NCBI RefSeq assembly: GCF_002355155.1 | Contig: NZ_AP017369.1 | Coordinates: forward strand, 1,612,001 to 1,676,000 | Reading direction: 5' to 3' | Length of the DNA stretch: 64,000 bases | Source: Corynebacterium suranareeae | Lineage (GTDB): Bacteria > Actinomycetota > Actinomycetes > Mycobacteriales > Mycobacteriaceae | Shown here: positions 32,078 through 39,224 of the stretch, piece by piece | How the letters are laid out: every line of letters begins with the position of its first letter | Position numbering within the stretch: position 1 is the stretch's first letter | Position numbers and translations under genes: made by a program | The notes under the pieces: model-generated | What the model saw: the letters and a program-made list of their open reading frames with translations, nothing else | The model's database searches: none | Told to the model about the DNA's origin: nothing

Positions 32078-33843
32078 GTGGGGAGGCGTCGAAAAGCATG
32101 CGTTTTCCGTTGGCCAGTCTGCCGCAGGTGCGGCGTGAAGTCGCCCGGCAGGTTGGGCGCATTCCGCGGGCGAAGTGGTGGTTTTTAGTTGCGCTGGTGC
32201 TTTTAAGTGCGGGAGCTTATGCCTCGGTGTTGGTGCCGCAGGTGCTGGGGCGGATTGTTGATCTGGTCTCTGAGCGGGCTGAGGTTCGCGATTTTGTGGA
32301 ACTTAGCGTTGTGCTGATCGTGGTGGCCATTGCCGGTGCGGTGTTAAGCGCATGCGGTTTTTATGTGGTGTCGCGGATTTCAGAGAAAATCATCGCGAAT
32401 TTAAGGGAAGACATGGTCGGCACTGCCCTTGGGCTGCCCACCCACCAGGTTGAAGATGCAGGTTCCGGCGATTTAGTCAGTAGATCCACCGATGATGTGT
32501 CAGAGCTTTCTGCTGCGGTGACTGAGACGGTGCCCATTTTAAGTACTTCGCTGTTTACCATTGCAGCAACAATCATTGCGCTGTTTTCTTTGGATTGGCA
32601 GTTTGTGCTTGTTCCGATTGTGGTGGCACCGGTGTATTATTTCGCCTCCAAGCATTACCTGGGCAAGGCGCCGGAGCGTTATGCCGCTGAACGCGCTGCA
32701 ATGGCTGAGCGGGCACGAAAGGTGTTGGAAGCGATCCGGGGCCGGGCAACAGTGCGTGCGTATTCCATGGAAGAGTCCATGCATAATCAGATCGATCAGG
32801 CATCTTGGTCGGTGGTGGTTAAAGGTATTCGCGCCCGCACCACCATGCTCATTTTGAACATGTGGATGTTTGTTGCGGAGTTTCTCATGCTGGCAGCTGC
32901 ACTGGTCATTGGTTATAAATTGGTGCTTGATGATGTGCTGACCATCGGCGCTGTCACGGGTGCGGTGTTGATGATTATTCGTCTTCGCGGACCGATGAGT
33001 ATGTTTATGCGCGTGCTCGATACCATCCAATCTGGTTATGCGTCCCTTGCGCGCATCGTTGGTGTGGTGGCAGATCCGCCGATCCCAGTTCCTGATAGCG
33101 GCGCGAAAGCACCTCAGGGCAAAGTGGAATTGAAAAACGTGAGTTTTAGTTATGGCGATTCCTGGGCTGTGCGTGATATCGATATCACTATTAATTCTGG
33201 TGAAACCGTCGCGCTTGTGGGCGCATCCGGCGCAGGTAAGACGACGGTTGCGGCCTTGCTCGCAGGCTTGCGGGTGCCTGATCAGGGCCAAGTGCTTGTC
33301 GACGATTTCCCCGTCTCTGAACTCTCCGACCGCGAGCGCATCGCCAGGTTGGCCATGGTCAGCCAGGAAGTTCATGTATTTTCCGGCACGCTGCGCCAAG
33401 ATCTCACCCTAGCCAAACCTGATGCTACCGATGAAGAATTGGTGCATGCTCTAAAACAAGTAAATGCCCTTGACTGGTTGGAAAGCCTGCCAGAAGGTCT
33501 CGATACCGTGGTGGGGGCACGTGGTATTCAACTAGAACCTGTGGTTGCTCAGCAGCTGGCGTTGGCCAGGGTGTTGTTGCTTGATCCAGCCATTGTGATT
33601 ATGGATGAGGCCACAGCAGAAGCTGGTTCTGCGGGTGCAAGCGCACTGGAAGATGCCGCAGATGCTGTCACGCAAAACCGTTCTGCATTAGTGGTTGCTC
33701 ACCGACTTGATCAAGCGTCCCGGGCTGATCAGATTTTGGTGATGGATAGGGGCCACGTTGTTGAGGCCGGCACTCACCAGGAGCTTCTTGTAAAAGATGG
33801 GATATATGCCAGGTTGTGGAGTGCATGGAGTGTGGGTCGCTAG
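32074..33843 (+). CDS. ABC exporter half with catalytic ATPase domain but degenerate signature
   Basis: 589 residues, normal length. The transmembrane domain runs about 35-330. The nucleotide-binding domain has Walker A GASGAGKTTVAAL (about 383-395), a Q-loop (AMVSQEVHVFSGTL), Walker B with catalytic Glu (IVIMDEATAEA) and the switch His (LVVAHRLDQ). The signature motif is replaced by LEPVVAQQLALAR (about 487-499). Together with the preceding subunit, exactly one composite ATP site is complete: Walker A, Q-loop, Walker B and His from this protein, LSGGQ from its partner. A drug or lipid exporter is likely. The start overlaps the upstream stop by 4 nt. Confidence 0.88.
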   Translation: MSGEASKSMRFPLASLPQVRREVARQVGRIPRAKWWFLVALVLLSAGAYASVLVPQVLGRIVDLVSERAEVRDFVELSVVLIVVAIAGAVLSACGFYVVSRISEKIIANLREDMVGTALGLPTHQVEDAGSGDLVSRSTDDVSELSAAVTETVPILSTSLFTIAATIIALFSLDWQFVLVPIVVAPVYYFASKHYLGKAPERYAAERAAMAERARKVLEAIRGRATVRAYSMEESMHNQIDQASWSVVVKGIRARTTMLILNMWMFVAEFLMLAAALVIGYKLVLDDVLTIGAVTGAVLMIIRLRGPMSMFMRVLDTIQSGYASLARIVGVVADPPIPVPDSGAKAPQGKVELKNVSFSYGDSWAVRDIDITINSGETVALVGASGAGKTTVAALLAGLRVPDQGQVLVDDFPVSELSDRERIARLAMVSQEVHVFSGTLRQDLTLAKPDATDEELVHALKQVNALDWLESLPEGLDTVVGARGIQLEPVVAQQLALARVLLLDPAIVIMDEATAEAGSAGASALEDAADAVTQNRSALVVAHRLDQASRADQILVMDRGHVVEAGTHQELLVKDGIYARLWSAWSVGR

Positions 33844-33873
33844 TTGACTGTTCAATGCATTGAACATTAGTAT
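33844..33873 (+). promoter_or_regulatory. ZIP promoter with MntR-type operator in the spacer
   Basis: TTGACT (33844-33849) and TAGTAT (33868-33873) form a -35/-10 pair with an 18-nt spacer. The spacer is filled by a perfect 18-bp palindrome TGTTCAATGCATTGAACA (33849-33866). The manganese regulator MntR of C. glutamicum has been reported to repress a ZIP-family gene through a site of this type. The predicted start is within a few bases of the ATG (33882), so the mRNA is probably leaderless or nearly so. Confidence 0.85.
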
Positions 33874-33881
33874 TCAGTGGC

Positions 33882-34688
33882 ATGGATACTTCGACGGTGT
33901 TGTTTGCATTTGGACTAACCCTTTTCGCCGGATTGGCCACCGGAATCGGTGGCCTTATCGCGGTCTCACGAAAAACAGTCACCGAAGGTTTCCTCGCAGG
34001 ATCACTGGGCTTCTCCGTGGGCGTGATGCTGTACGTATCCTTTGTGGAAATTCTGCCCGGCGCGTTTGATGAATTAACCAGTGTTTGGGGAGAACGCGGG
34101 GGAAGCTGGGCAGCTGTCCTGGGATTTTTCGGTGGCATCGCAGTAATCGCCATCATCGACCGGTTGGTTCCCACCGCCATCAACCCCCACGAGCCATCCA
34201 CAGTGGGAGGTGCCGTCGAGGGATTTGAACGCCGCAACCGCATGATGAAAATGGGAGTTTTGACTGCAATTGCGATTGCCATTCACAACTTCCCTGAAGG
34301 TTTCGCAACTTTTCTATCCGGCCTGACAGATCCCACCATCGCCATTCCGGTAGCTGTAGCGATTGCTATTCACAATATTCCAGAAGGTATCGCAGTGGCG
34401 GTGCCGTTGCGTGAAGCAACAGGGTCGCGTCGAAAAGCATTTGGCTGGGCAACCCTCTCCGGTCTTGCTGAGCCCGCCGGCGCCATCATCGGATTCTTGC
34501 TGCTCATGCCTTTCATGGGTCCCGAAACCCTTGGCCTGTGCTTTGCTGCTGTCGCCGGCGTCATGGTGTTTATCAGCGTCGATGAACTACTGCCCACAGC
34601 AATCTCCAGCGGAAAACACCACACCGCCATCTACGGCCTCATTGCCGGCATGGCAGTCATGGCGATCAGCCTGCTGCTGTTTATCTAA
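33882..34688 (+). CDS. ZIP-family divalent metal transporter (ZupT-like)
   Basis: 268 residues with about eight hydrophobic helices. Metal-coordinating helices IV and V are visible as IAIHNFPEGFATFLSGL (about 129-145) and AIHNIPEGIAVAVPL (about 162-176), with the HNxPEG motifs that form the binuclear centre. A cytoplasmic loop (EGFERRNRMMK) lies between helices III and IV. It imports a divalent metal across the inner membrane. The MntR-type operator in its promoter indicates manganese control, so Mn uptake is the best guess, though ZupT proteins also carry Zn and Fe. Its stop codon overlaps tail-to-tail with the antiporter stop. Confidence 0.9.
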   Translation: MDTSTVLFAFGLTLFAGLATGIGGLIAVSRKTVTEGFLAGSLGFSVGVMLYVSFVEILPGAFDELTSVWGERGGSWAAVLGFFGGIAVIAIIDRLVPTAINPHEPSTVGGAVEGFERRNRMMKMGVLTAIAIAIHNFPEGFATFLSGLTDPTIAIPVAVAIAIHNIPEGIAVAVPLREATGSRRKAFGWATLSGLAEPAGAIIGFLLLMPFMGPETLGLCFAAVAGVMVFISVDELLPTAISSGKHHTAIYGLIAGMAVMAISLLLFI

Positions 34689-36235
34689 CGCTCAGCAGCG
34701 ACCAGCATCCGGTCAATATTGGTCAACACCTCATCCACATACGCCGGATTAACGCCACGCTCCCGGCGCGCCTTTAAAAGCTCCGCCTGGGCCGCCCTGA
34801 TTGCCCCGACACGCGCATGATGCGCACGACGATGCAGCTTATCGACGTTTTCCTGCATTTCATCCGCGTCAATTTCTTCTGAAATCCAGTTCTTAATAGC
34901 CAAAATCTGCTCCATCGGAACCTCGCCAGAATCCATCAAATATGCCGTCGCAGCTTTATGGGCTCTTTCGGTAAGTTCAGCGATACTTTCATCACCTGCA
35001 GCGTCAGGGCCTTGATCCAAACTGAGTTTGCGCATCAACCACGGCAACGCCAAACCCGGGCCAACCATGGTGATCAACAGGACAACCAGCGCAATGACCT
35101 GCAACTCGTGGTGATACGGGAAAATATCCTCCGGAATGGACAACACCAACGCCAACGTGACCAAACCACGCATACCCGCCCAGGTCATCAACAAAGATTC
35201 CTGCAGTCGAAGAGGTGCTCGCAACGAACTATTTGCCACGCCCTTCTTATCTATTTTCATGCGGTTGCGTTTATAAGCGAAGTACATCCACACTCCACGC
35301 ACCACGATCGCCACCACTGAGAGCACAACTCCCACCACCACGGCATGCCAGAGCTCTGAACCAACCTCATCGATTGCAGTACGTACATTTAGCCCGATCA
35401 AACCAAAGGCCACTCCCGTAAACAGCACCTCGACTGTTCCCCAAAACGCCGAACCTGTGAGACGATCCTCCGCGCCAATCGATGCCCTCGAGTTCATCTC
35501 CACCGCAGCAATCACAATCGCGATAACACCGGAACCACCGATTTCCTCAGCGACAATATAAATGGCAAACGGCAAAACCCACGTAAAGGCATTCCGCGCC
35601 TCAACCGAATTCACATGATCGGTAAACCACGCAGCTGCGCGACCCACAACCAGGCCTAAAACAATCGCTGCAATACACGACCACAGAAATTCCAAAACAC
35701 CAGTTGACCAGGATAGATCCTCACCTGCAACCAACGCAGCCAACGCCACATGAAACGCCACGATACTGGCGGCATCATTAAACAACCCTTCAGTCTGCAA
35801 CGTGGTGGTGATCCGCTTTGGAATTCCCGCAGGCTCAGCCACTGCATCAACGGCCACCGGATCAGGCGGTGCAATAGCGGCAGCCAACATGATTGCACCC
35901 GTCAAACCAATTCCTGGAAGCAACAGCATCGTCGCACCCGTTAGCGCCGCGATCGTGCCGAAAACCAACAACACAGACATCGTGATGATCGTGGACATCT
36001 GCGATCTAATCACCGCCCACGACGATTTCCTCGCCAACGCCCACAGAAGCGGTGGAATGAAAATGGGCAAAATCAAATCGGCTGGAATGGTAAATTCCGG
36101 CAAAAACGGCAACAACGCTCCACCAGCGGCCACGATTGTCATCAAAGCAGGCCAGGGGAGTCCAGTTTTATCGCCAACTGCCACCACAATGACAGTGGCC
36201 AGCAGCAACGTAATGAGCATGAACAATATCGTCAT
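34685..36235 (-). CDS. Na+/H+ antiporter, CPA1 (NhaP/NHE-like) family
   Basis: 516 residues: about twelve membrane helices (1-390) followed by a cytoplasmic helical tail (about 395-516). The ion-binding region AIAPPDPVAVDAVAEPAGIPKR (given as AIAPPDPVAVDAV, about 121-133) and the conserved GLFNDAASIVAFHVAL (about 150-165) are family hallmarks; the Asp of FNDA is the transport aspartate. LLMTWAGMRGLVTLALVLS has the conserved Arg of helix XI. It exchanges monovalent cations for protons to control pH and sodium. It is convergent with the ZIP gene; the two stop codons overlap. Confidence 0.92.
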   Translation of the reverse strand: MTILFMLITLLLATVIVVAVGDKTGLPWPALMTIVAAGGALLPFLPEFTIPADLILPIFIPPLLWALARKSSWAVIRSQMSTIITMSVLLVFGTIAALTGATMLLLPGIGLTGAIMLAAAIAPPDPVAVDAVAEPAGIPKRITTTLQTEGLFNDAASIVAFHVALAALVAGEDLSWSTGVLEFLWSCIAAIVLGLVVGRAAAWFTDHVNSVEARNAFTWVLPFAIYIVAEEIGGSGVIAIVIAAVEMNSRASIGAEDRLTGSAFWGTVEVLFTGVAFGLIGLNVRTAIDEVGSELWHAVVVGVVLSVVAIVVRGVWMYFAYKRNRMKIDKKGVANSSLRAPLRLQESLLMTWAGMRGLVTLALVLSIPEDIFPYHHELQVIALVVLLITMVGPGLALPWLMRKLSLDQGPDAAGDESIAELTERAHKAATAYLMDSGEVPMEQILAIKNWISEEIDADEMQENVDKLHRRAHHARVGAIRAAQAELLKARRERGVNPAYVDEVLTNIDRMLVAAER

Positions 36236-36439
36236 GAATAGGTCTCTTCGGGTCAGGTTTGGAAGGAAACAGGTTCCATTTTGCGTTGATTTCGCTGCCT
36301 TGTGGGGAAGTGGAGGCTGATTAAAGGCAAGTTCACAGGAAGTGTGCAGCTAAGGGTGGTGGGATCACCTTGGAGGCCAGATTGTGTAAGGAGATCTTTA
36401 TCTGATTACGTGTTTTCGTACTGGTCTATAGCAACCCGG
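36236..36439. other. Antiporter upstream region
   Basis: About 200 bp between the antiporter start and the first hairpin-rich repeat. It should hold the antiporter promoter on the minus strand; nothing specific could be fixed. Confidence 0.35.
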
Positions 36440-36885
36440 TCGGGCTAGTGTCCTAACACCGACGTAGATGACCAAATCCATAGGCGTTTTAAAAAATCTT
36501 GGTCGCCAGATGAAATATATAGGCGTGGTTAACGCCATATCCGACCAAAGTCTTGTGCTCCGTAAGCTGCTTTGGTCGCCAGGTGAAGTGAAGCCAAAAA
36601 ACCGATTGTGGGGCTAGAAAAAGTGACTCCACAGAATCGCTTCTAAGGGCCTAACAGGGCTCAAGTGATACAAGTAGTCATTCACAGAATTCAGTCGCTT
36701 AAATCAGCTGTAAAAGATGGTCGCGGATGGTACCCAAGTCGAACTTGCACTGGCGACCAAAGGCCTCAAGTTTTTCGACGGTTTTGGTCTCCCGTGCTGG
36801 TTTAGAGGTTTAGAGGCAGGAAAACCCGCGTATACGACCAAAAGACCAGAAACTTTCGGCCTTCTTGGTCATAAGTGCAGGTGTA
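36440..36885 (+). repeat. Hairpin-rich repeat flanking the DUF559 gene, left copy
   Basis: About 450 bp, colinear with 37905-38398. Landmarks in both copies: ATGACCAAATCCATAGG (36468 / 37930), GGCTAGAAAAAGTG (36612 / 38073), CAGAATCGCTT (36632 / 38092), GTGATACAA (36665 / 38126) and TGGCGACCAAAG (36751 / 38275). It contains four small palindromes with arms GACCAA/TTGGTC starting at 36470/36499, 36543/36572, 36755/36783 and 36836/36865, that is, always 28-29 nt apart although the loops differ. It contains no credible ORF. It ends one base before the stop codon of the DUF559 gene. Confidence 0.78.
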
Positions 36886-36886
36886 G

Positions 36887-37765
36887 TTAGATCACGGTTT
36901 GCATTGGTAACCTTCGGCGACGCTGCGCTTGCTTTCGGCGCAGGGCGTTATTGATTTGCTGTAACAAGTGATTCCAGGAATCCGGATTTTCCAAAGTTTT
37001 GGCCGTTACTTCCAAAACATCCCATCCTGCATTTTTCAATGCATTCTTCCGATAAGAATCTTTTTCCCGCTGTTTGGAGGTGTAATGCCATCCACCGTTG
37101 TATTCAAGGGCTACCTGCCACATCGGATCCGCAAGATCCAAGAAATACGATTGACCTTCGTACTCGACTCGAACCTGGGGGAGGAAAGCTCGGTATCCCA
37201 GTAGATGGAGCCTAACGCGAAGGCGTGATTCCGGAGGAGACTCGGAATATGCATTGGCATACAAAGCGTGTTTCTTTAGCTTTGGTTCTTGAGCAAGCTC
37301 TTGGAATAAGTCGGGGCGTTGCCTGATCAGATGATCGATGAGAGCTACTTGGTGTTCGAAATTTTGGAGAGAATGCAGATCGAAAATATCGTGGATGGCT
37401 TGCACATCAGTAACGAGCCTAATATCACCACTGGTTAAGATGGTTTTAGGGTCAATTCGTCGAATAATTTTTCCTCGTGAACATTGTCTTTTGTTGAGAT
37501 CCCCAGAAACACTGATAATCGGCATCCAGGGATCGTCAAATAGTTGGTAGCCGCGCTGTTTCAGTGCAGCATATCCGCGAAGCACTCCATTGGGGCATCG
37601 TTTAAGCAGTGCTTGTGTAACCAAATGCGGATCGTCGATCAGATCATTTTTAAGGTATATAGATCCTGAGATCTTGGTGAAAAGTTTATTGAACTTCCAC
37701 CTTGAAAATTCGTGGGAAAGCTCGTGGTAGGTGACAGGCCAGAGGTAAGAATTATTGGGTTCCAT
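36887..37765 (-). CDS. DUF559-type endonuclease-fold protein with AbiEi-like N-terminus
   Basis: 292 residues. The C-terminal about 110 residues have the pattern of the DUF559/Vsr-like nuclease fold: SPPESRLRVRLHLLGY (about 177-192, helix with the conserved Glu), YFLDLADPMWQVALEYNGGWHY (given as YFLDLADP then VALEYNGGWHY, about 207-229), where D and E-x-NGxxH correspond to the PD-(D/E)xK-like centre, then KNALKNAGWDVLEVTAKTL. The N-terminal part (about 40-110, LRGYAALKQRGY) resembles the sensor region of AbiEi-type antitoxins. Such proteins are common in actinobacteria and uncharacterised. It is framed by two direct repeats and has a basic tail (RRKQAQRRRR). Function is not known; nuclease activity is inference. 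Confidence 0.75.
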   Translation of the reverse strand: MEPNNSYLWPVTYHELSHEFSRWKFNKLFTKISGSIYLKNDLIDDPHLVTQALLKRCPNGVLRGYAALKQRGYQLFDDPWMPIISVSGDLNKRQCSRGKIIRRIDPKTILTSGDIRLVTDVQAIHDIFDLHSLQNFEHQVALIDHLIRQRPDLFQELAQEPKLKKHALYANAYSESPPESRLRVRLHLLGYRAFLPQVRVEYEGQSYFLDLADPMWQVALEYNGGWHYTSKQREKDSYRKNALKNAGWDVLEVTAKTLENPDSWNHLLQQINNALRRKQAQRRRRLPMQTVI

Positions 37766-37904
37766 ACTCTAGTTAGACTGCTGATTGAGGTAAAAGGTTC
37801 CCACACGTTAGCTGTTTTTATCTGACTTTCATTACTGCCAAATGGTTTCCTTAGAAATGTATCTGCGGATTGCAGCGGTGGCTCTTCTGTTTGCAATCCG
37901 ACTG
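37766..37904. other. Upstream region of the DUF559 gene
   Basis: About 140 bp between the gene start and the right repeat. No ORF. It must contain the minus-strand promoter; none is strong. Confidence 0.35.
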
Positions 37905-38398
37905 GGGCAGAGTCTTAAAACTCGCATATATGACCAAATCCATAGGGCGATCAACAATCCTTGGTCAACAATGCTGGTTTACAGATAGAAATTCCGGCAC
38001 CCGCGACCAAAACCTGCTCTGTAAAAGTGTTCTTGGTCGCCAGATCAAGTGAGGTGCAAAACTGAAAAAGTAGGCTAGAAAAAGTGCCCCTTCAGAATCG
38101 CTTTTAAGACGTTTGTGGATACCACGTGATACAAATGCTCAAGCGGCTTTTTCGACTTCTTAAATGGCCTGTAAAGACGGTGGTGAAAAACCACGGCTCG
38201 CTAGTTCTGAGGTACTGAGACAACATCGTGAACTCGCGGGTTTATCGCATCGAATTTTTAGTTGAACATTCACTTGGCGACCAAAGCGTCGTGGGGATAA
38301 GCACGTTTTGGTCGCCTGTGCCTAGTTTGCTCTCAAAAAATTAGCTCTGGTGACCAAAAGTGGGACCGGCCTGAAAGCTTTCGGTCCCTAGTGCTAGT
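37905..38398 (+). repeat. Hairpin-rich repeat flanking the DUF559 gene, right copy
   Basis: Direct repeat of 36440-36885 with about 60 extra bases between the GTGATACAA and TGGCGACCAAAG landmarks. GACCAA/TTGGTC palindromes start at 37932/37961, 38005/38033 and 38279/38307; the last extends to a perfect 10-bp GGCGACCAAA/TTTGGTCGCC. A fourth hairpin at the edge is different (GGGACCG 38362-38368 with CGGTCCC 38382-38388) and may terminate the small gene at 38401 on the minus strand. Confidence 0.78.
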
Positions 38399-38400
38399 TC

Positions 38401-38589
38401 TTACTTCTCAGAGGTGATCTTGATGGTTCCAACCTCTGCGTCATAGGTGGAGTTCATTAATGCATGCTCTGCTTCGGTGCCTAAATCCATTTGGGTAAGT
38501 GCACCGGCCCAATATCTTAAGATCCGTCCTGCTTCGCCGGCAGGATCATCAGCGATTGCATCCAGATCGATGTCAATTGTAAGTTTCAT
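38401..38589 (-). CDS. Small conserved hypothetical protein, 62 residues
   Basis: The protein is acidic, starts MKLTIDIDLDAIADDPAGEAGRI and contains LRYWAGALTQMDLGTEAEHALMNSTYDAEVG; it has no Cys or membrane helix. The amphipathic beginning and codon pattern look like a real gene. On the minus strand AGAGG (from TTTAAGAGGCTGAGGC) lies upstream of the ATG. It sits between the tRNA-Pro terminator and the right-hand repeat. No family is recognised and the function is unknown. Confidence 0.65.
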   Translation of the reverse strand: MKLTIDIDLDAIADDPAGEAGRILRYWAGALTQMDLGTEAEHALMNSTYDAEVGTIKITSEK

Positions 38590-38610
38590 ATGCGCCTCAG
38601 CCTCTTAAAG

Positions 38611-38648
38611 GAAAAAACCTAGGTGAGAAGTATCTTCTCACCTAGGTT
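38611..38648 (-). terminator. tRNA-Pro terminator
   Basis: Perfect 15-bp stem (38616-38630 with 38634-38648), 3-nt loop, followed on the minus strand by T6. It begins about 5 nt after the 3' end of the tRNA. Confidence 0.92.
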
Positions 38649-38653
38649 AATTG

Positions 38654-38727
38654 TCGGGCTAACAGGATTTGAACCTGCGACCCCTACACCCCCAGTGTAG
38701 TGCGCTACCAAGCTGCGCCATAGCCCG
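38654..38727 (-). tRNA. tRNA-Pro (anticodon GGG)
   Basis: 74 nt on the minus strand. The acceptor stem is CGGGCTA/TAGCCCG with discriminator A. D-loop segment is AGCTTGGTAGCGC. The anticodon stem is CTACA/TGTAG around the loop CTGGGGG, so the anticodon is GGG. The T-arm is GCAGGTTCAAATCCTGT. CCA is not encoded. The fold is complete. Confidence 0.95.
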
Positions 38728-38836
38728 CCGTTAAGTTCTGTCCACAAAGGGGCTGAACCAACGTCAATAGGTTACATCAGTGTGATCTGGAAAGTGAAAT
38801 CGGCTGGTCATAACCTATTGCACGTGTGTGGAAGGT

Positions 38837-39223
38837 TTACTCAACCTCGCCCGCGGAGTACACCCAGGCGCCGTTAACCTTGCGGAATGTGGAGTCTTCT
38901 TCCTGAACGCCAGAGGCAAGCCCTTTGTAGAAGGCTTGGAATTTTACGGTGCCAGTGGAATCGAAAGGGCCGCCACCGGTGGTTTCTAGGATGTCGAGGC
39001 GGTAGAAATCAATACCCACATCAAGACCTAGTTCGCTTGGTCTGGTTTCTGGATCCCACGTATCAAGGAGATATTGAGAATCACCAACAGCGAAGGCGGT
39101 AAAACGGGAACGCATGAGGGCTTCTGCGGTGGGAGCTACCAGTTCACCAGAGTGGAAGCGGTTGCAGCAGTCGCCGTAGGTTAAACCTGTTCCGCAGGGG
39201 CAGCGCTTAGTTAAATCAATCAT
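38837..39223 (-). CDS. UPF0225/YchJ-like SEC-C motif protein
   Basis: 128 residues. The N-terminal zinc-binding SEC-C motif CPCGTGLTYGDCCNRFH (about 9-25) has its cysteines complete. It is followed by the family block PTAEALMRSRFTAFAVGDSQYLLDTW (given as PTAEALMRSRFTAFAVGD, about 32-49) of the NTF2-like YchJ domain. Function unknown in all organisms I know of. The gene begins one base before the stop of the hydrolase-OsmC gene and is probably its operon partner. Confidence 0.88.
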   Translation of the reverse strand: MIDLTKRCPCGTGLTYGDCCNRFHSGELVAPTAEALMRSRFTAFAVGDSQYLLDTWDPETRPSELGLDVGIDFYRLDILETTGGGPFDSTGTVKFQAFYKGLASGVQEEDSTFRKVNGAWVYSAGEVE

Positions 39224-39224
39224 C

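Noticed and set aside
36440..38398. CRISPR array
   Set aside because: Repeats are palindromes of variable context, not evenly alternating with unique spacers, and no cas genes are nearby.
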